Assembly (NCBI GenBank): GCA_018780805.1
Contig: JADMJD010000078.1
Location: forward strand, 1 to 49,373
Length of the DNA stretch: 49,373 bases
Source of the DNA: Rubrivivax sp.
GTDB taxonomy: Bacteria; Pseudomonadota; Gammaproteobacteria; Burkholderiales; Burkholderiaceae_C
Direction of reading: 5' to 3'
Positions within the stretch are counted from its first letter, which is position 1. Each line of letters begins with the position of its first letter. Shown piece after piece: positions 40,183 to 47,949 of the stretch. The notes under the pieces were generated by a model, which saw nothing but the letters and a program-made list of their open reading frames with translations, had not been told where the DNA came from and searched no databases. Both the position numbers and the translations under genes were made by a program.

Positions 40183-42911
40183 ACCCATCCGCCCCCGACT
40201 GGGCCGCCGTGCGCGCGCTCTTCGACGCCGTGCAGGACCTGCAGGCCGACGAACGTGACGCCCGGCTCGCCGCGCCCGGGCTGGACCCGGCGCTGGTCGC
40301 CGAGGTGCGCTCGCTGCTGGCCCACACCGCCGAAGACGAACCCTTCCTGGCGGGCTTGCCCGAACCCGCAGCCGCCCCGCTGGCCGGCCGCGAAGGCCAG
40401 CGCCTGGGCGCCTGGCGCATCGTCTCGCTGCTGGGCAGCGGCGGCATGGGCGAGGTCTGGCTGGCGCAGCGCGACGACGGGGCCTACGTCGGCGAAGCCG
40501 CTGTGAAGCTGCTCAAGCGCGGCATGGATTCCGAGGCCGTGCTGGCGCGTTTTGCGCTCGAACAGCAGGCCCTGGCGCGGCTGAGCCACCCGCACATCGC
40601 GCGCCTGCTGGACGCCGGCCGCAGCGCCGACGGCCTGCCGTTTTTCGTGATGGAGCGTGTGCATGGCCGCCCCATCGACGAGGCCTGCGCCGGCCTGCCG
40701 CTGGAGGCCCGGCTGCAGCGCTTCCTGCAGCTGGCCGATGCGGTGGCGCATGCGCACCGCCACCTGCTGGTGCACCGCGACCTCAAACCCGGCAACGTGC
40801 TGGTGGACGACGATGGCCAGGTCAAGCTGCTGGACTTCGGCATCGCCAAGGCCCTGGACCCGCTGGAGGATGTGGGTGACGCCACCCAGGCGGGCCAGCG
40901 CCCCTTCACCCCGCAATACGCCAGCCCCGAGCAGGTGCGCGGCGAGCCCGTCACCACCGCCACCGACCTCTACAGCCTGGGCGTGCTGCTGTACGTGATG
41001 CTGACCGGCCAGCGGCCCTACGGCCGCGAAGCCAGCAGCGCCATCGAAGCCGCGCGTGCGGTGCTGGAAGAAGACCCCACCCGGCCCAGCAGCCTCAGCG
41101 TGGGCCCGCAGACGCCGCCCGGCTGGTGGACCACACGCCGCCGCCTGCAGGGCGACCTGGACAACATCCTGCTGAAGACGCTGGAAAAGCCGGTGGAGCG
41201 GCGCTACGCCAGTGTGGACGCGCTGGCGGCCGACATCCGCAACTACCTGGGCGGTTACCCCGTCAGCGCGCAGCCGGCGCGCTGGGCCTACCGCGCGCGC
41301 AAGTTCATCGGCCGCAACCGCGTGGCCGTGGCCGCGGGTGCGCTGGCCGCGGTGGCGCTGGTGGGCGGCACGGCGGTGGCGCTGTGGCAGGCGCACCTGG
41401 CCGAGCGCCGCTTCGAGCAGGTGCACCAGTTCGCGCGCACGATGCTGTTCGACGTCGACAAGGCGCTGCGCGACGGCCCGACGGCGGGGCGCGAAAAACT
41501 GGTGCAGACCTCGCTGCAGTACCTGGACAGCCTGTCGGCCGAGCGGCTGCGCGATGCCAACCTTCTGCGCGACCTCGCCGAAGCCTACGAACGGGTGGGC
41601 GACATCCAGGGCAACACCATGCAGTCCAACCTGGGCCGGCCCCAGGACGCGGCGCAGAGTTATGCCAAGGCGCAGCAACTGCGCCTGGCCCTGTCGGCGC
41701 AGGCGCCGGACGACCTGAAAAACGTCGCCGGCCTGCTGAACGTCAGCGAACGCCTGGGCGACAACGCCCGCAGCCTGGGCGACCTGCAGGCCGCGGCCCG
41801 CCACTACGGCCAGGCGGCGCAGAGCTCGGCCGTGCTGGCGCGGGCCCGGCCGGACGACCCGGTGGCCCAGGTCAAGCGCATCGAGAGCGAACGTTACCTG
41901 GCATCGGTCTACTACTGGCCCGGCAACCGCAGCCTGGGCGACTACGCTCGCGCGCGGCCACTGGTCGAGGCGCTGGCGCGCGACATGGAGGCCCTGGAGC
42001 GCCGCTTCCCGGATGCGCTGGTGGTGCCCGAAGGCGCCAGCGGCCTGCTCAACCAGGTGTCGGATTTCCAGCGCCTGGGCGGCGATTACGCCGCTTCGCT
42101 GGCGACGCTGCGGCGCAACCAGCGGGTGGTCGAGCGCCTGGCCACCGCGCAGCCGGACAACCCGGTCTGGAAGCGCTGGACCTACCTCACGCAAGGCCGG
42201 CTGGCCGACGCCTTGATCGACACGGGTGCGGTCGACGAAGGCGTGGCGCTGTGGCAACATTCCATCGCGCTGCGCGAAGCGGTGGCGCGCCAGGACCCGA
42301 ACAACGAACGCGCACAGCGCAACGTGGCCAACGGTTATGGCCCGCTGGCCGAGCAGCTCTACCAGGCCGGCCGCCATGCCGAGGCGCTGGTCTGGTATGC
42401 GCGCGAAAACGCCTTGCTGCGCCAGCTGCGCGAGCGATTCCCGCAGGTGGGGGCCTTGAAGCCGCGTTTGTTGGAGTCGGAGCGCGACCACGCGCTCGCC
42501 TTGCACCTGGTCGGCCGCCAGGCCGAAGCCACGGCGCGCCTGCAGGCCCTGGGCACGGCGCCCGGTGAAGATCCGGACGACCCCGAAGGGGCCGCCAAGT
42601 TCGTGCTGGTGCGGGCCCGGGTGCTGCTGGCCGGGCCGCTGCCGGCGGCCGAACGTTCGGCCCTGCTCGCGCAGGGCCGACAGGCCGTGGCGGTGCTGGC
42701 CCGGGCCGCCGCGCAGGAAGCCTTCAACGTGACCCTGGCGCGCGAGGCGGCGCTGGCCAGCTGGCACTTCGGCCGCGCCGCGGGCGACTGCGGCCTGCAG
42801 CGCGACGCGGCGGCCCGGCTGGTGAACCAGCGGCAACGTGGGGTGCTGCCAAGGCCTTTGTCCGCCCTGGTGGACGAAGCGGTGCGCGGGCTCGTTGCGT
42901 GCACCGGTTGA
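40179..42911 (+). CDS. Transmembrane Ser/Thr protein kinase (Pkn2-like), second of two
   Basis: A 910-residue paralogue of the upstream kinase. It has the same N-terminal segment (DWAAVRALFDAVQDLQADER), then LGSGGMGEVW, Lys110, HRD at 199-201 and DFG at 219-221, all intact. An insert near 305-325 (SVGPQTPPGWWTTRRR) is absent from the first copy. One membrane helix lies at about 386-405, then a periplasmic helical-repeat region of about 500 residues with TPR-like units (GDNARSLGDLQAAARHYGQ, AYERVGDIQGNTMQSNLGR). The ATG overlaps the stop codon of the first kinase by 4 bases. Substrates are unknown; the neighbouring ECF factor and the two lipoproteins are candidates for the same pathway. Confidence 0.9.
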   Translation: MNPSAPDWAAVRALFDAVQDLQADERDARLAAPGLDPALVAEVRSLLAHTAEDEPFLAGLPEPAAAPLAGREGQRLGAWRIVSLLGSGGMGEVWLAQRDDGAYVGEAAVKLLKRGMDSEAVLARFALEQQALARLSHPHIARLLDAGRSADGLPFFVMERVHGRPIDEACAGLPLEARLQRFLQLADAVAHAHRHLLVHRDLKPGNVLVDDDGQVKLLDFGIAKALDPLEDVGDATQAGQRPFTPQYASPEQVRGEPVTTATDLYSLGVLLYVMLTGQRPYGREASSAIEAARAVLEEDPTRPSSLSVGPQTPPGWWTTRRRLQGDLDNILLKTLEKPVERRYASVDALAADIRNYLGGYPVSAQPARWAYRARKFIGRNRVAVAAGALAAVALVGGTAVALWQAHLAERRFEQVHQFARTMLFDVDKALRDGPTAGREKLVQTSLQYLDSLSAERLRDANLLRDLAEAYERVGDIQGNTMQSNLGRPQDAAQSYAKAQQLRLALSAQAPDDLKNVAGLLNVSERLGDNARSLGDLQAAARHYGQAAQSSAVLARARPDDPVAQVKRIESERYLASVYYWPGNRSLGDYARARPLVEALARDMEALERRFPDALVVPEGASGLLNQVSDFQRLGGDYAASLATLRRNQRVVERLATAQPDNPVWKRWTYLTQGRLADALIDTGAVDEGVALWQHSIALREAVARQDPNNERAQRNVANGYGPLAEQLYQAGRHAEALVWYARENALLRQLRERFPQVGALKPRLLESERDHALALHLVGRQAEATARLQALGTAPGEDPDDPEGAAKFVLVRARVLLAGPLPAAERSALLAQGRQAVAVLARAAAQEAFNVTLAREAALASWHFGRAAGDCGLQRDAAARLVNQRQRGVLPRPLSALVDEAVRGLVACTG

Positions 42912-42966
42912 TCTCTTTGGTGTGATTTGTTGGCGTAAGCCGGTGAACCCACCCAAGGAGAACCCG

Positions 42967-43473
42967 ATGAACGCCAAGACCCGCATTGCCAGCCTGCTGG
43001 CTGCCCTGCTGCTGGCCGCCTGCGGCGGCGGTGGCGACGACCCCGCCGAAGCCGACCCGCCCACCGGTGGTGGCGGCGGTGGCGGTACGCCCGCGCCAGT
43101 CGCCCTGACCTGCAACACCGCCAACTACACCGCGGGCTCCGTCGCCGCGCCCACGGCCACCGAGCTCGCGGCCTACGCCGGCACCTTCAACGGCGAAGAG
43201 GGCAGCTACGACGCCAACTTCGCCTTCGTGAAATCGGGTGATGCCGTGCTGGTGTTGGGCACCACGCCCAGCGTCACCTACAAGGGCACCCTGCTGACGG
43301 CCACCTCGTTCTGCCTGGACAACACGGCCGGGCCTTACGGCCGCATCCTGTACGTCGAGGTCAACGACAACGGCCACTTCGACATCTCGGCCACCGACGC
43401 CGGCGACGGCCTGCGTTTTGCCTGGGGCGTGGCGCCGGGCGGTGCGATCTTCCGCAACGGCGTCAAGCAGTAG
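42967..43473 (+). CDS. Small predicted lipoprotein
   Basis: A 168-residue envelope protein. The signal peptide and lipobox (LLLAAC, Cys19) are followed by GGGGDD and a Gly-rich linker, much like the lipoprotein before the kinases. The mature domain (about 48-168) is beta-rich with two cysteines (LTCNTANY and SFCLDNT) that may form a disulfide. Family not recognised. A strong AAGGAG lies 6 bases before the ATG. It lies 55 bases after the second kinase gene, with GGCGTAAGCC at 42932-42941, a motif also found before the first lipoprotein. Probably either the operon tail or a separate member of the same regulon. Confidence 0.72.
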   Translation: MNAKTRIASLLAALLLAACGGGGDDPAEADPPTGGGGGGGTPAPVALTCNTANYTAGSVAAPTATELAAYAGTFNGEEGSYDANFAFVKSGDAVLVLGTTPSVTYKGTLLTATSFCLDNTAGPYGRILYVEVNDNGHFDISATDAGDGLRFAWGVAPGGAIFRNGVKQ

Positions 43474-43489
43474 CGTCAGGCAGAAGGCG

Positions 43490-44764
43490 TCAGGCCGCAG
43501 ACGCCAGCAGGTCCAGCAGCGTGCGCGCCACCACCTTGGTGGCGCGCCGCAGGTCGTCCAGCACCAGGTGTTCGTCGGCGCGTTTGGCGTTGCTCTCGCG
43601 CACGGTGCGCGGCCCGGCGCCGTAGATCGCGGCCGGGATGCCGTGGGCGGCGAACAGCCGCACGTCGGTGTACAGCGGCGTGCCGCTGGTGGGGATGGGC
43701 TCGCCGAAGACGGCCTGGCCGTGGCGCTGCAGCGCCTGCACCAGCGGCGCGTTGCGGTGGTCGGGTTTCCAGGCTTCGGCCAGCAGCAAACGCTTGATCT
43801 CGACCGTGACGCCGGGGCGTCCTTGGTTGTGCTGCGCGGTGGCGTGTTCGATCACCTGCCGGATCGTGGCCTCCACCTCGGCCGGGTTCTCCTCCGGGAT
43901 CATGCGGCGGTCGAGCTTGAACACCACCTGGCCGGGCACGACGTTGGTGTTGGTGCCGCCTTCGATGCGGCCCACGTTCAGGTAGGGGTGCGTGATGCCC
44001 TCGACCTGCGAGGTGATGCCCTGGTACAGCGTGTTCTGCGCGTACAGCGCGTTCAGGATGGCGACCGCCCCCTGCAGCGCATCCACCCCGGTGTGCGGGA
44101 TCGCGGCATGCGCCATCGTGCCGTTCACCGTCACCGCCATCTGCAGGCAGCCGTTGTGCGCCGTCACCACCTGGTAGCTGAAGCCGGCGGCCAGCAGGAA
44201 ATCCGGCTTCGTCAGGCCCTGGTCCAGCAGCCACTTCGGGCCCAGCTCGCCGCCGAACTCCTCGTCGTAGGTGAACAGCAGGTCCACGCCGCCCTTCAGT
44301 GGCAGGCCCAGCGATTCCAGCGCGCGCAGGGCAAAGGTGTAGCTCGCAAAATCGCTCTTGCTGACGGCCGCGGCGCGGCCATAGAGCTTGCCGTCGACGA
44401 CCTCTCCGCCGAACGGGTCGTGGGACCAGCCGTCGCCCGGGGGCACCACGTCGCCGTGGGCGTTCAGGCCCACGATCGGCCCTTGGGCCGATCCTCGCAG
44501 GTCTGCCGGGCCGCCTTCACCATAGCGCCGGCGCACCACCAGGTTGGTGATGGACTGCATGCCATAGGCCTGCACATCGCTGGCCGGCACCGGATAGGCC
44601 TCGCCCACCAGGCCCATGGCCTGCAACAGCGTGGCGGTGCGCTTGGCGTGCGGGGCGTTGTCGCCCGGCGGTGTGGGCGTGGGCACCTGCACCAGCTGCT
44701 GCAGGAAGCGCACTTCGTCGTCGAAGTGCGCGTCGATCCAGGTGTCGAGGGCGGCGTAGGACAT
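43490..44764 (-). CDS. M20-family amidohydrolase/peptidase in the urate cluster
   Basis: A 424-residue M20 metallohydrolase (ArgE/DapE/carboxypeptidase G2 fold). It has the first metal motif NAHGDVVPPGD, the Glu-Glu pair in DEEFGGE, the dimerisation-domain His in MAHAAIPHTG, and the late metal His in DEHLVLDDL. The usual Asp after the YGRG block (DMKG) is not seen; the text here is YGRAAAVSKSDF. Its ATG follows the stop codon of the UraD-allantoate amidohydrolase fusion with a 1-base overlap (TGATG), so both are cotranslated. Context suggests a step after allantoate, such as ureidoglycolate or N-carbamoyl compound hydrolysis, but a general dipeptidase or deacetylase cannot be excluded. Confidence 0.82.
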   Translation of the reverse strand: MSYAALDTWIDAHFDDEVRFLQQLVQVPTPTPPGDNAPHAKRTATLLQAMGLVGEAYPVPASDVQAYGMQSITNLVVRRRYGEGGPADLRGSAQGPIVGLNAHGDVVPPGDGWSHDPFGGEVVDGKLYGRAAAVSKSDFASYTFALRALESLGLPLKGGVDLLFTYDEEFGGELGPKWLLDQGLTKPDFLLAAGFSYQVVTAHNGCLQMAVTVNGTMAHAAIPHTGVDALQGAVAILNALYAQNTLYQGITSQVEGITHPYLNVGRIEGGTNTNVVPGQVVFKLDRRMIPEENPAEVEATIRQVIEHATAQHNQGRPGVTVEIKRLLLAEAWKPDHRNAPLVQALQRHGQAVFGEPIPTSGTPLYTDVRLFAAHGIPAAIYGAGPRTVRESNAKRADEHLVLDDLRRATKVVARTLLDLLASAA

Positions 44765-46563
44765 CACAGGTGTTCGATCAGGTGCTGGAAGGCGCGCACG
44801 CACAGGTCCGCGTCGTCGGTGGTGATGGCTTCCAGCGGGTTGTGGCTGATGCCGGCGTTCAGGCCGCGCATGAAGAGCATGGCCTGCGGCATCAGCTCGT
44901 GCAGTTTCATCGCGTCGTGGCCGGCGCCGCTGGGCATCGTGAAAACCGGCAGGCCCAACGCCTGCACGGCGTCGGACCAGCGCTGCTGCCAGGCCGGGTG
45001 GCTGGGCGCGGCGGCGGCGCGCATGGTTTCTTCCAGTGTCAGCGTCACGCCGCGCCGGGTGGCGATGCGCTGCGCCTGGGCCAGCACGTCGTCCACCAGC
45101 GCGTCGCGCAGCGGGTCGGTGGTGGCGCGCAGGTCCAGGCTGAAGCGGCAGCGGCCGGGCACGACGTTGATCGAACCGCCGGGCACCTCCAGCAAGCCCA
45201 CGGTGCCGACCGTGGCGGCACCGTTCCCATCCTTGCCGACGGTGTCCGGCACGGCACTGGCGCGTTGTTCCACGTAGAGGATGAGCTCGGCCACCGCCGC
45301 CGCGGCATCGCGCCGCTGGCCCATCGGCGTGGTGCCGGCGTGGCTGGCCATGCCCGTGATCTCGCCCACAAACCGCCGGCCGCCGTTGATCGAGGTCACC
45401 ACACCCAGCGGCAGGTCCAGCGCGTTCAGCACCGGGCCCTGTTCGATGTGCACCTCCACGAAGCCGAGGTAGTGCGCCGGGTCGCGCTTGAGCGCCGGGA
45501 TGCCGGCCACGTCCAGGCCGGCGTGCTGCATGGCCTGCTGCATCGTCACGCCGTCGGCATCGGTCTGCGCCAGCCAGGCGGGGTCGAACTGGCCCAGCAA
45601 CGCACCCGAGCCCAGGAAGGTGGCCTTGTAGCGCTGGCCTTCTTCTTCAGAGAAGCCCACCACCTCGATGCCAAACGGCAGCCGCCGCCCGGCGCGGTGC
45701 AGTTCGCGCACGCAAACCATCGGCACCAGGATGCCCAGGCGGCCGTCGTATTGGCCGCCGTTGCGCACGGTGTCGTAGTGGCTGCCGGTGAGCAGGCGCT
45801 TGTTGCTGGGGTCCATGCCGGTGCCGTGGTAGACCCCGACCACGTTGCCCACCGCGTCCAGCCGCACCTCGTCGAAGCCGCAGTCGTTCATCCAGGCCAT
45901 CAGCTGCGCGGCGCAGGCGCGGTGCGCGTCGGTGAGGTAGGTCACCGTCAGCTGGCCTTGTTCCTTGAAGCCGGGGTCGCTGTGCACGGCCAGGGCCTCG
46001 GCCCAGTCCCAGACCTGTTCGCCCAGGGCCGGCACGAAGCCGAACTTGTCGTTCAGCCGGATCTGCGCGATGCGGTGGATGTGGCGCAGGCACTCGGCGA
46101 ACTCGAAGTCCGGGTGGTGCTGCAGCCGGCGCGCAAAGGTGGCGATGATCTCGGCCCTTGTCAGGCCGTTGCCACGCGGGCCGCGCACGGCCAGGATGAA
46201 GGGCCAGCCAAAACGGGCGTTGTAGTCGACGTTCAGCTGCTGCAGGCGCGCGAACTCTTCCGGCGTGCAATCGGTCAGCCCCGCGCGGCCCTGTTCGTTC
46301 GTCGACTCGGCGGTGAGCGATTTCGCCACCATGGCCTTGCCGGCCAGCTCGGGGTGGGCGCGGATCAGCGCGAGCTGCTCGTCGCGCGAGGCTTGCCGCA
46401 CCACGCTGGCCAGCACGTGCTGCAGACGGGCCAGCGTGGCAAACGGGCGCTGCGCCGCCGCACGCTCCGCGACCCAGGGCGAGTGTTCGTAGGTGCCGTC
46501 CAGCAGGCGCACGACGTCGGCGGCAGAGGCGAGGTTGAGTTCGTCGAGCGTCAACATGCTCAT
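44764..46563 (-). CDS. Fusion: OHCU decarboxylase (UraD) - allantoate amidohydrolase
   Basis: A 599-residue two-domain enzyme. Residues about 1-170 are OHCU decarboxylase, with the catalytic His70 in IRAHPELAGK and the FGWPFILAVRG segment; this domain makes S-allantoin from OHCU. Residues about 180-599 are an M20 allantoate amidohydrolase (AllC/HyuC type): metal motif GSHYDTV, the bridging Asp in YDGRLG, Glu-Glu in FSEEEGQRY, VHIEQGP, SINGGRRFVGEI and SGAGHDA. It releases ammonia and carbon dioxide from allantoate. Between these two steps the PuuE allantoinase acts, and its gene overlaps this one by 4 bases (ATGA at 46560-46563). Fusion of non-consecutive steps suggests a multienzyme arrangement. 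Confidence 0.9.
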   Translation of the reverse strand: MSMLTLDELNLASAADVVRLLDGTYEHSPWVAERAAAQRPFATLARLQHVLASVVRQASRDEQLALIRAHPELAGKAMVAKSLTAESTNEQGRAGLTDCTPEEFARLQQLNVDYNARFGWPFILAVRGPRGNGLTRAEIIATFARRLQHHPDFEFAECLRHIHRIAQIRLNDKFGFVPALGEQVWDWAEALAVHSDPGFKEQGQLTVTYLTDAHRACAAQLMAWMNDCGFDEVRLDAVGNVVGVYHGTGMDPSNKRLLTGSHYDTVRNGGQYDGRLGILVPMVCVRELHRAGRRLPFGIEVVGFSEEEGQRYKATFLGSGALLGQFDPAWLAQTDADGVTMQQAMQHAGLDVAGIPALKRDPAHYLGFVEVHIEQGPVLNALDLPLGVVTSINGGRRFVGEITGMASHAGTTPMGQRRDAAAAVAELILYVEQRASAVPDTVGKDGNGAATVGTVGLLEVPGGSINVVPGRCRFSLDLRATTDPLRDALVDDVLAQAQRIATRRGVTLTLEETMRAAAAPSHPAWQQRWSDAVQALGLPVFTMPSGAGHDAMKLHELMPQAMLFMRGLNAGISHNPLEAITTDDADLCVRAFQHLIEHL

Positions 46564-47522
46564 TCCCAGACAAAGGCTGTGGCCGCGTCGATCGGATGCA
46601 CCGCCCGCCAGTGCTGCGCGATGTCGATGCGGCGTGTCACCCAGACGCAGTCGTGCGCCTGCACATGGTCCAGGAAACGCTGCAGCGCCCGCAAACGCCC
46701 AGGCCGGCCGAGCAGCCGGCAGTGCATGCCGATGCTCATCATGCTGGGGTGTTCATCACCTTCGGCGTAGTGCACGTCGAAGGCGTCTTTCAGCTGGCTG
46801 AAAAACGCCTCGCCGTTGGAAAAGCCCTGCGGCAGCGCAAAGCGCATGTCGTTGTTGTCCATCGTGTAGGGCACCACCAGGTGCGGCGCCAGGCTGCCGT
46901 CGGTTTTTTTCACCTGCAGCCAGAAGGGCAGGTCGTCGCCGTAGTGGTCGCTGTCGTAGGCAAAACCGCCGAAGTCGGCCACCAGGCGCCTGGTGTTCGG
47001 GCTGTCGCGGCCGGTGTACCAGCCCAGCGGTCTGCTGCCCGTGAGCTGCTGAATGGCCTGCATGCCCAGCAGCAGGTGTTCGCGCTCGGTGGCTTCGTCG
47101 ATGGTCTGGTAGTTGATCCAGCGCCAGCCGTGGCAGGCGATCTCATGCCCCAGCTCGACAAACGCGGCCGTGACTTCGGGGCAGCGCTGCAGCGCCATGC
47201 CGACGCCGAACACGGTGAGCGGCAGGCCGCGGCGTTCGAACTCGCGCAGGATGCGCCACACGCCCACGCGCGAGCCGTATTCGTAGATGCTTTCCATGCT
47301 CAGGTGGCGCGCCGGGAACGACGGCGGGTTCGCCATCTCCGACAGGAACTGCTCGCTGCCGGCATCGCCATGCAGCACCGAGTTTTCGCCGCCCTCTTCA
47401 AAGTTCAGCACAAACTGCACGGCCACACGGGCCTGGCCGGGCCACTGCGGGTGAGGCGGGTGGCGGCCGTGGCCTTTCAGGTCGCGGGGGTAAGGCGGTG
47501 ACGTCGGATCGGCGGCAGGCAT
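46560..47522 (-). CDS. puuE: Allantoinase, polysaccharide-deacetylase type (PuuE)
   Basis: A 320-residue cytoplasmic enzyme of the NodB/polysaccharide deacetylase fold that opens allantoin to allantoate. It matches PuuE: YPRDLKGHGRHPPHPQWPG at the N-terminus, VAVQFVLNFEEGGENSVLHGD, EYGSRVGVWRILREFERR, HEIACHGWRWINYQ, DDLPFW and SIGMHCRLLGRPGR. This family replaces the zinc-dependent amidohydrolase-type allantoinase. ATG at 47522 gives the family N-terminus. First gene of the minus-strand arm; divergent from uraH with only 64 bases between start codons, which must hold both promoters. Confidence 0.92.
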   Translation of the reverse strand: MPAADPTSPPYPRDLKGHGRHPPHPQWPGQARVAVQFVLNFEEGGENSVLHGDAGSEQFLSEMANPPSFPARHLSMESIYEYGSRVGVWRILREFERRGLPLTVFGVGMALQRCPEVTAAFVELGHEIACHGWRWINYQTIDEATEREHLLLGMQAIQQLTGSRPLGWYTGRDSPNTRRLVADFGGFAYDSDHYGDDLPFWLQVKKTDGSLAPHLVVPYTMDNNDMRFALPQGFSNGEAFFSQLKDAFDVHYAEGDEHPSMMSIGMHCRLLGRPGRLRALQRFLDHVQAHDCVWVTRRIDIAQHWRAVHPIDAATAFVWE

Positions 47523-47545
47523 GGGGCTTGCGATATCGTGTTCAA

Positions 47546-47562
47546 CGGTACGGAGTGTGCCG
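47546..47562. promoter_or_regulatory. Imperfect inverted repeat in the puuE-uraH divergent gap
   Basis: CGGTAC (47546-47551) and GTGCCG (47557-47562) match at five of six positions across five bases, and GTT and AAC extend the symmetry outside. It is central in the 64-base gap, where a urate- or allantoin-responsive repressor might sit. No regulator gene is adjacent. Confidence 0.35.
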
Positions 47563-47586
47563 AACTTTTTTGAAAGTGCCGCCGCG

Positions 47587-47943
47587 ATGGGCCACCTCAG
47601 CACCCATGTCCTCGACACCGCCCACGGCCGCCCGGCCGCCGGCATGGCGGTGCACTTGCAACGTTTGGGCCCGGGCGGCGCAGAAACCGTCAAATCGCTG
47701 CGCCTGAACGCCGACGGCCGCACCGATGGCGGCCCGCTGCTGGACGCCGCTTCGATGGCCGTCGGGCCATGGCGGCTGCTGTTCGAGGTCGCGCCCTATT
47801 TCCGTGCATGCGGCGTCGAACTGCCCGAGCCGCCGTTCATCGACACCGTGACGCTGGACTTCGGTATCGCCGACGCCGCCGGCCATTACCACGTGCCGCT
47901 GCTGGTGAGCCCGTGGAGCTACAGCACCTACCGCGGCAGCTGA
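47587..47943 (+). CDS. uraH: 5-hydroxyisourate hydrolase (transthyretin-like)
   Basis: A 118-residue protein that hydrolyses 5-hydroxyisourate to OHCU. It carries both family signatures: LSTHVLDTAHGRPAAGM near the N-terminus with the first catalytic His, and the C-terminal YSTYRGS that separates the hydrolase from vertebrate transthyretin. The middle PYFRACGVELPEPPF and GHYHVPLLVSPWSYS segments also match. No signal peptide with this ATG, so it is cytoplasmic. A longer frame from 47521 overlaps puuE's start and has no family match. The stop is 6 bases before puuD, so the product of PuuD passes to the next enzyme from the same message. Confidence 0.94.
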   Translation: MGHLSTHVLDTAHGRPAAGMAVHLQRLGPGGAETVKSLRLNADGRTDGGPLLDAASMAVGPWRLLFEVAPYFRACGVELPEPPFIDTVTLDFGIADAAGHYHVPLLVSPWSYSTYRGS

Positions 47944-47949
47944 TCCACG

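Noticed and set aside
40125-43124. Open minus-strand frame of 999 codons opposite the second kinase
   Set aside because: Same reasoning: it is antisense to an intact Ser/Thr kinase and protein-like features are absent.
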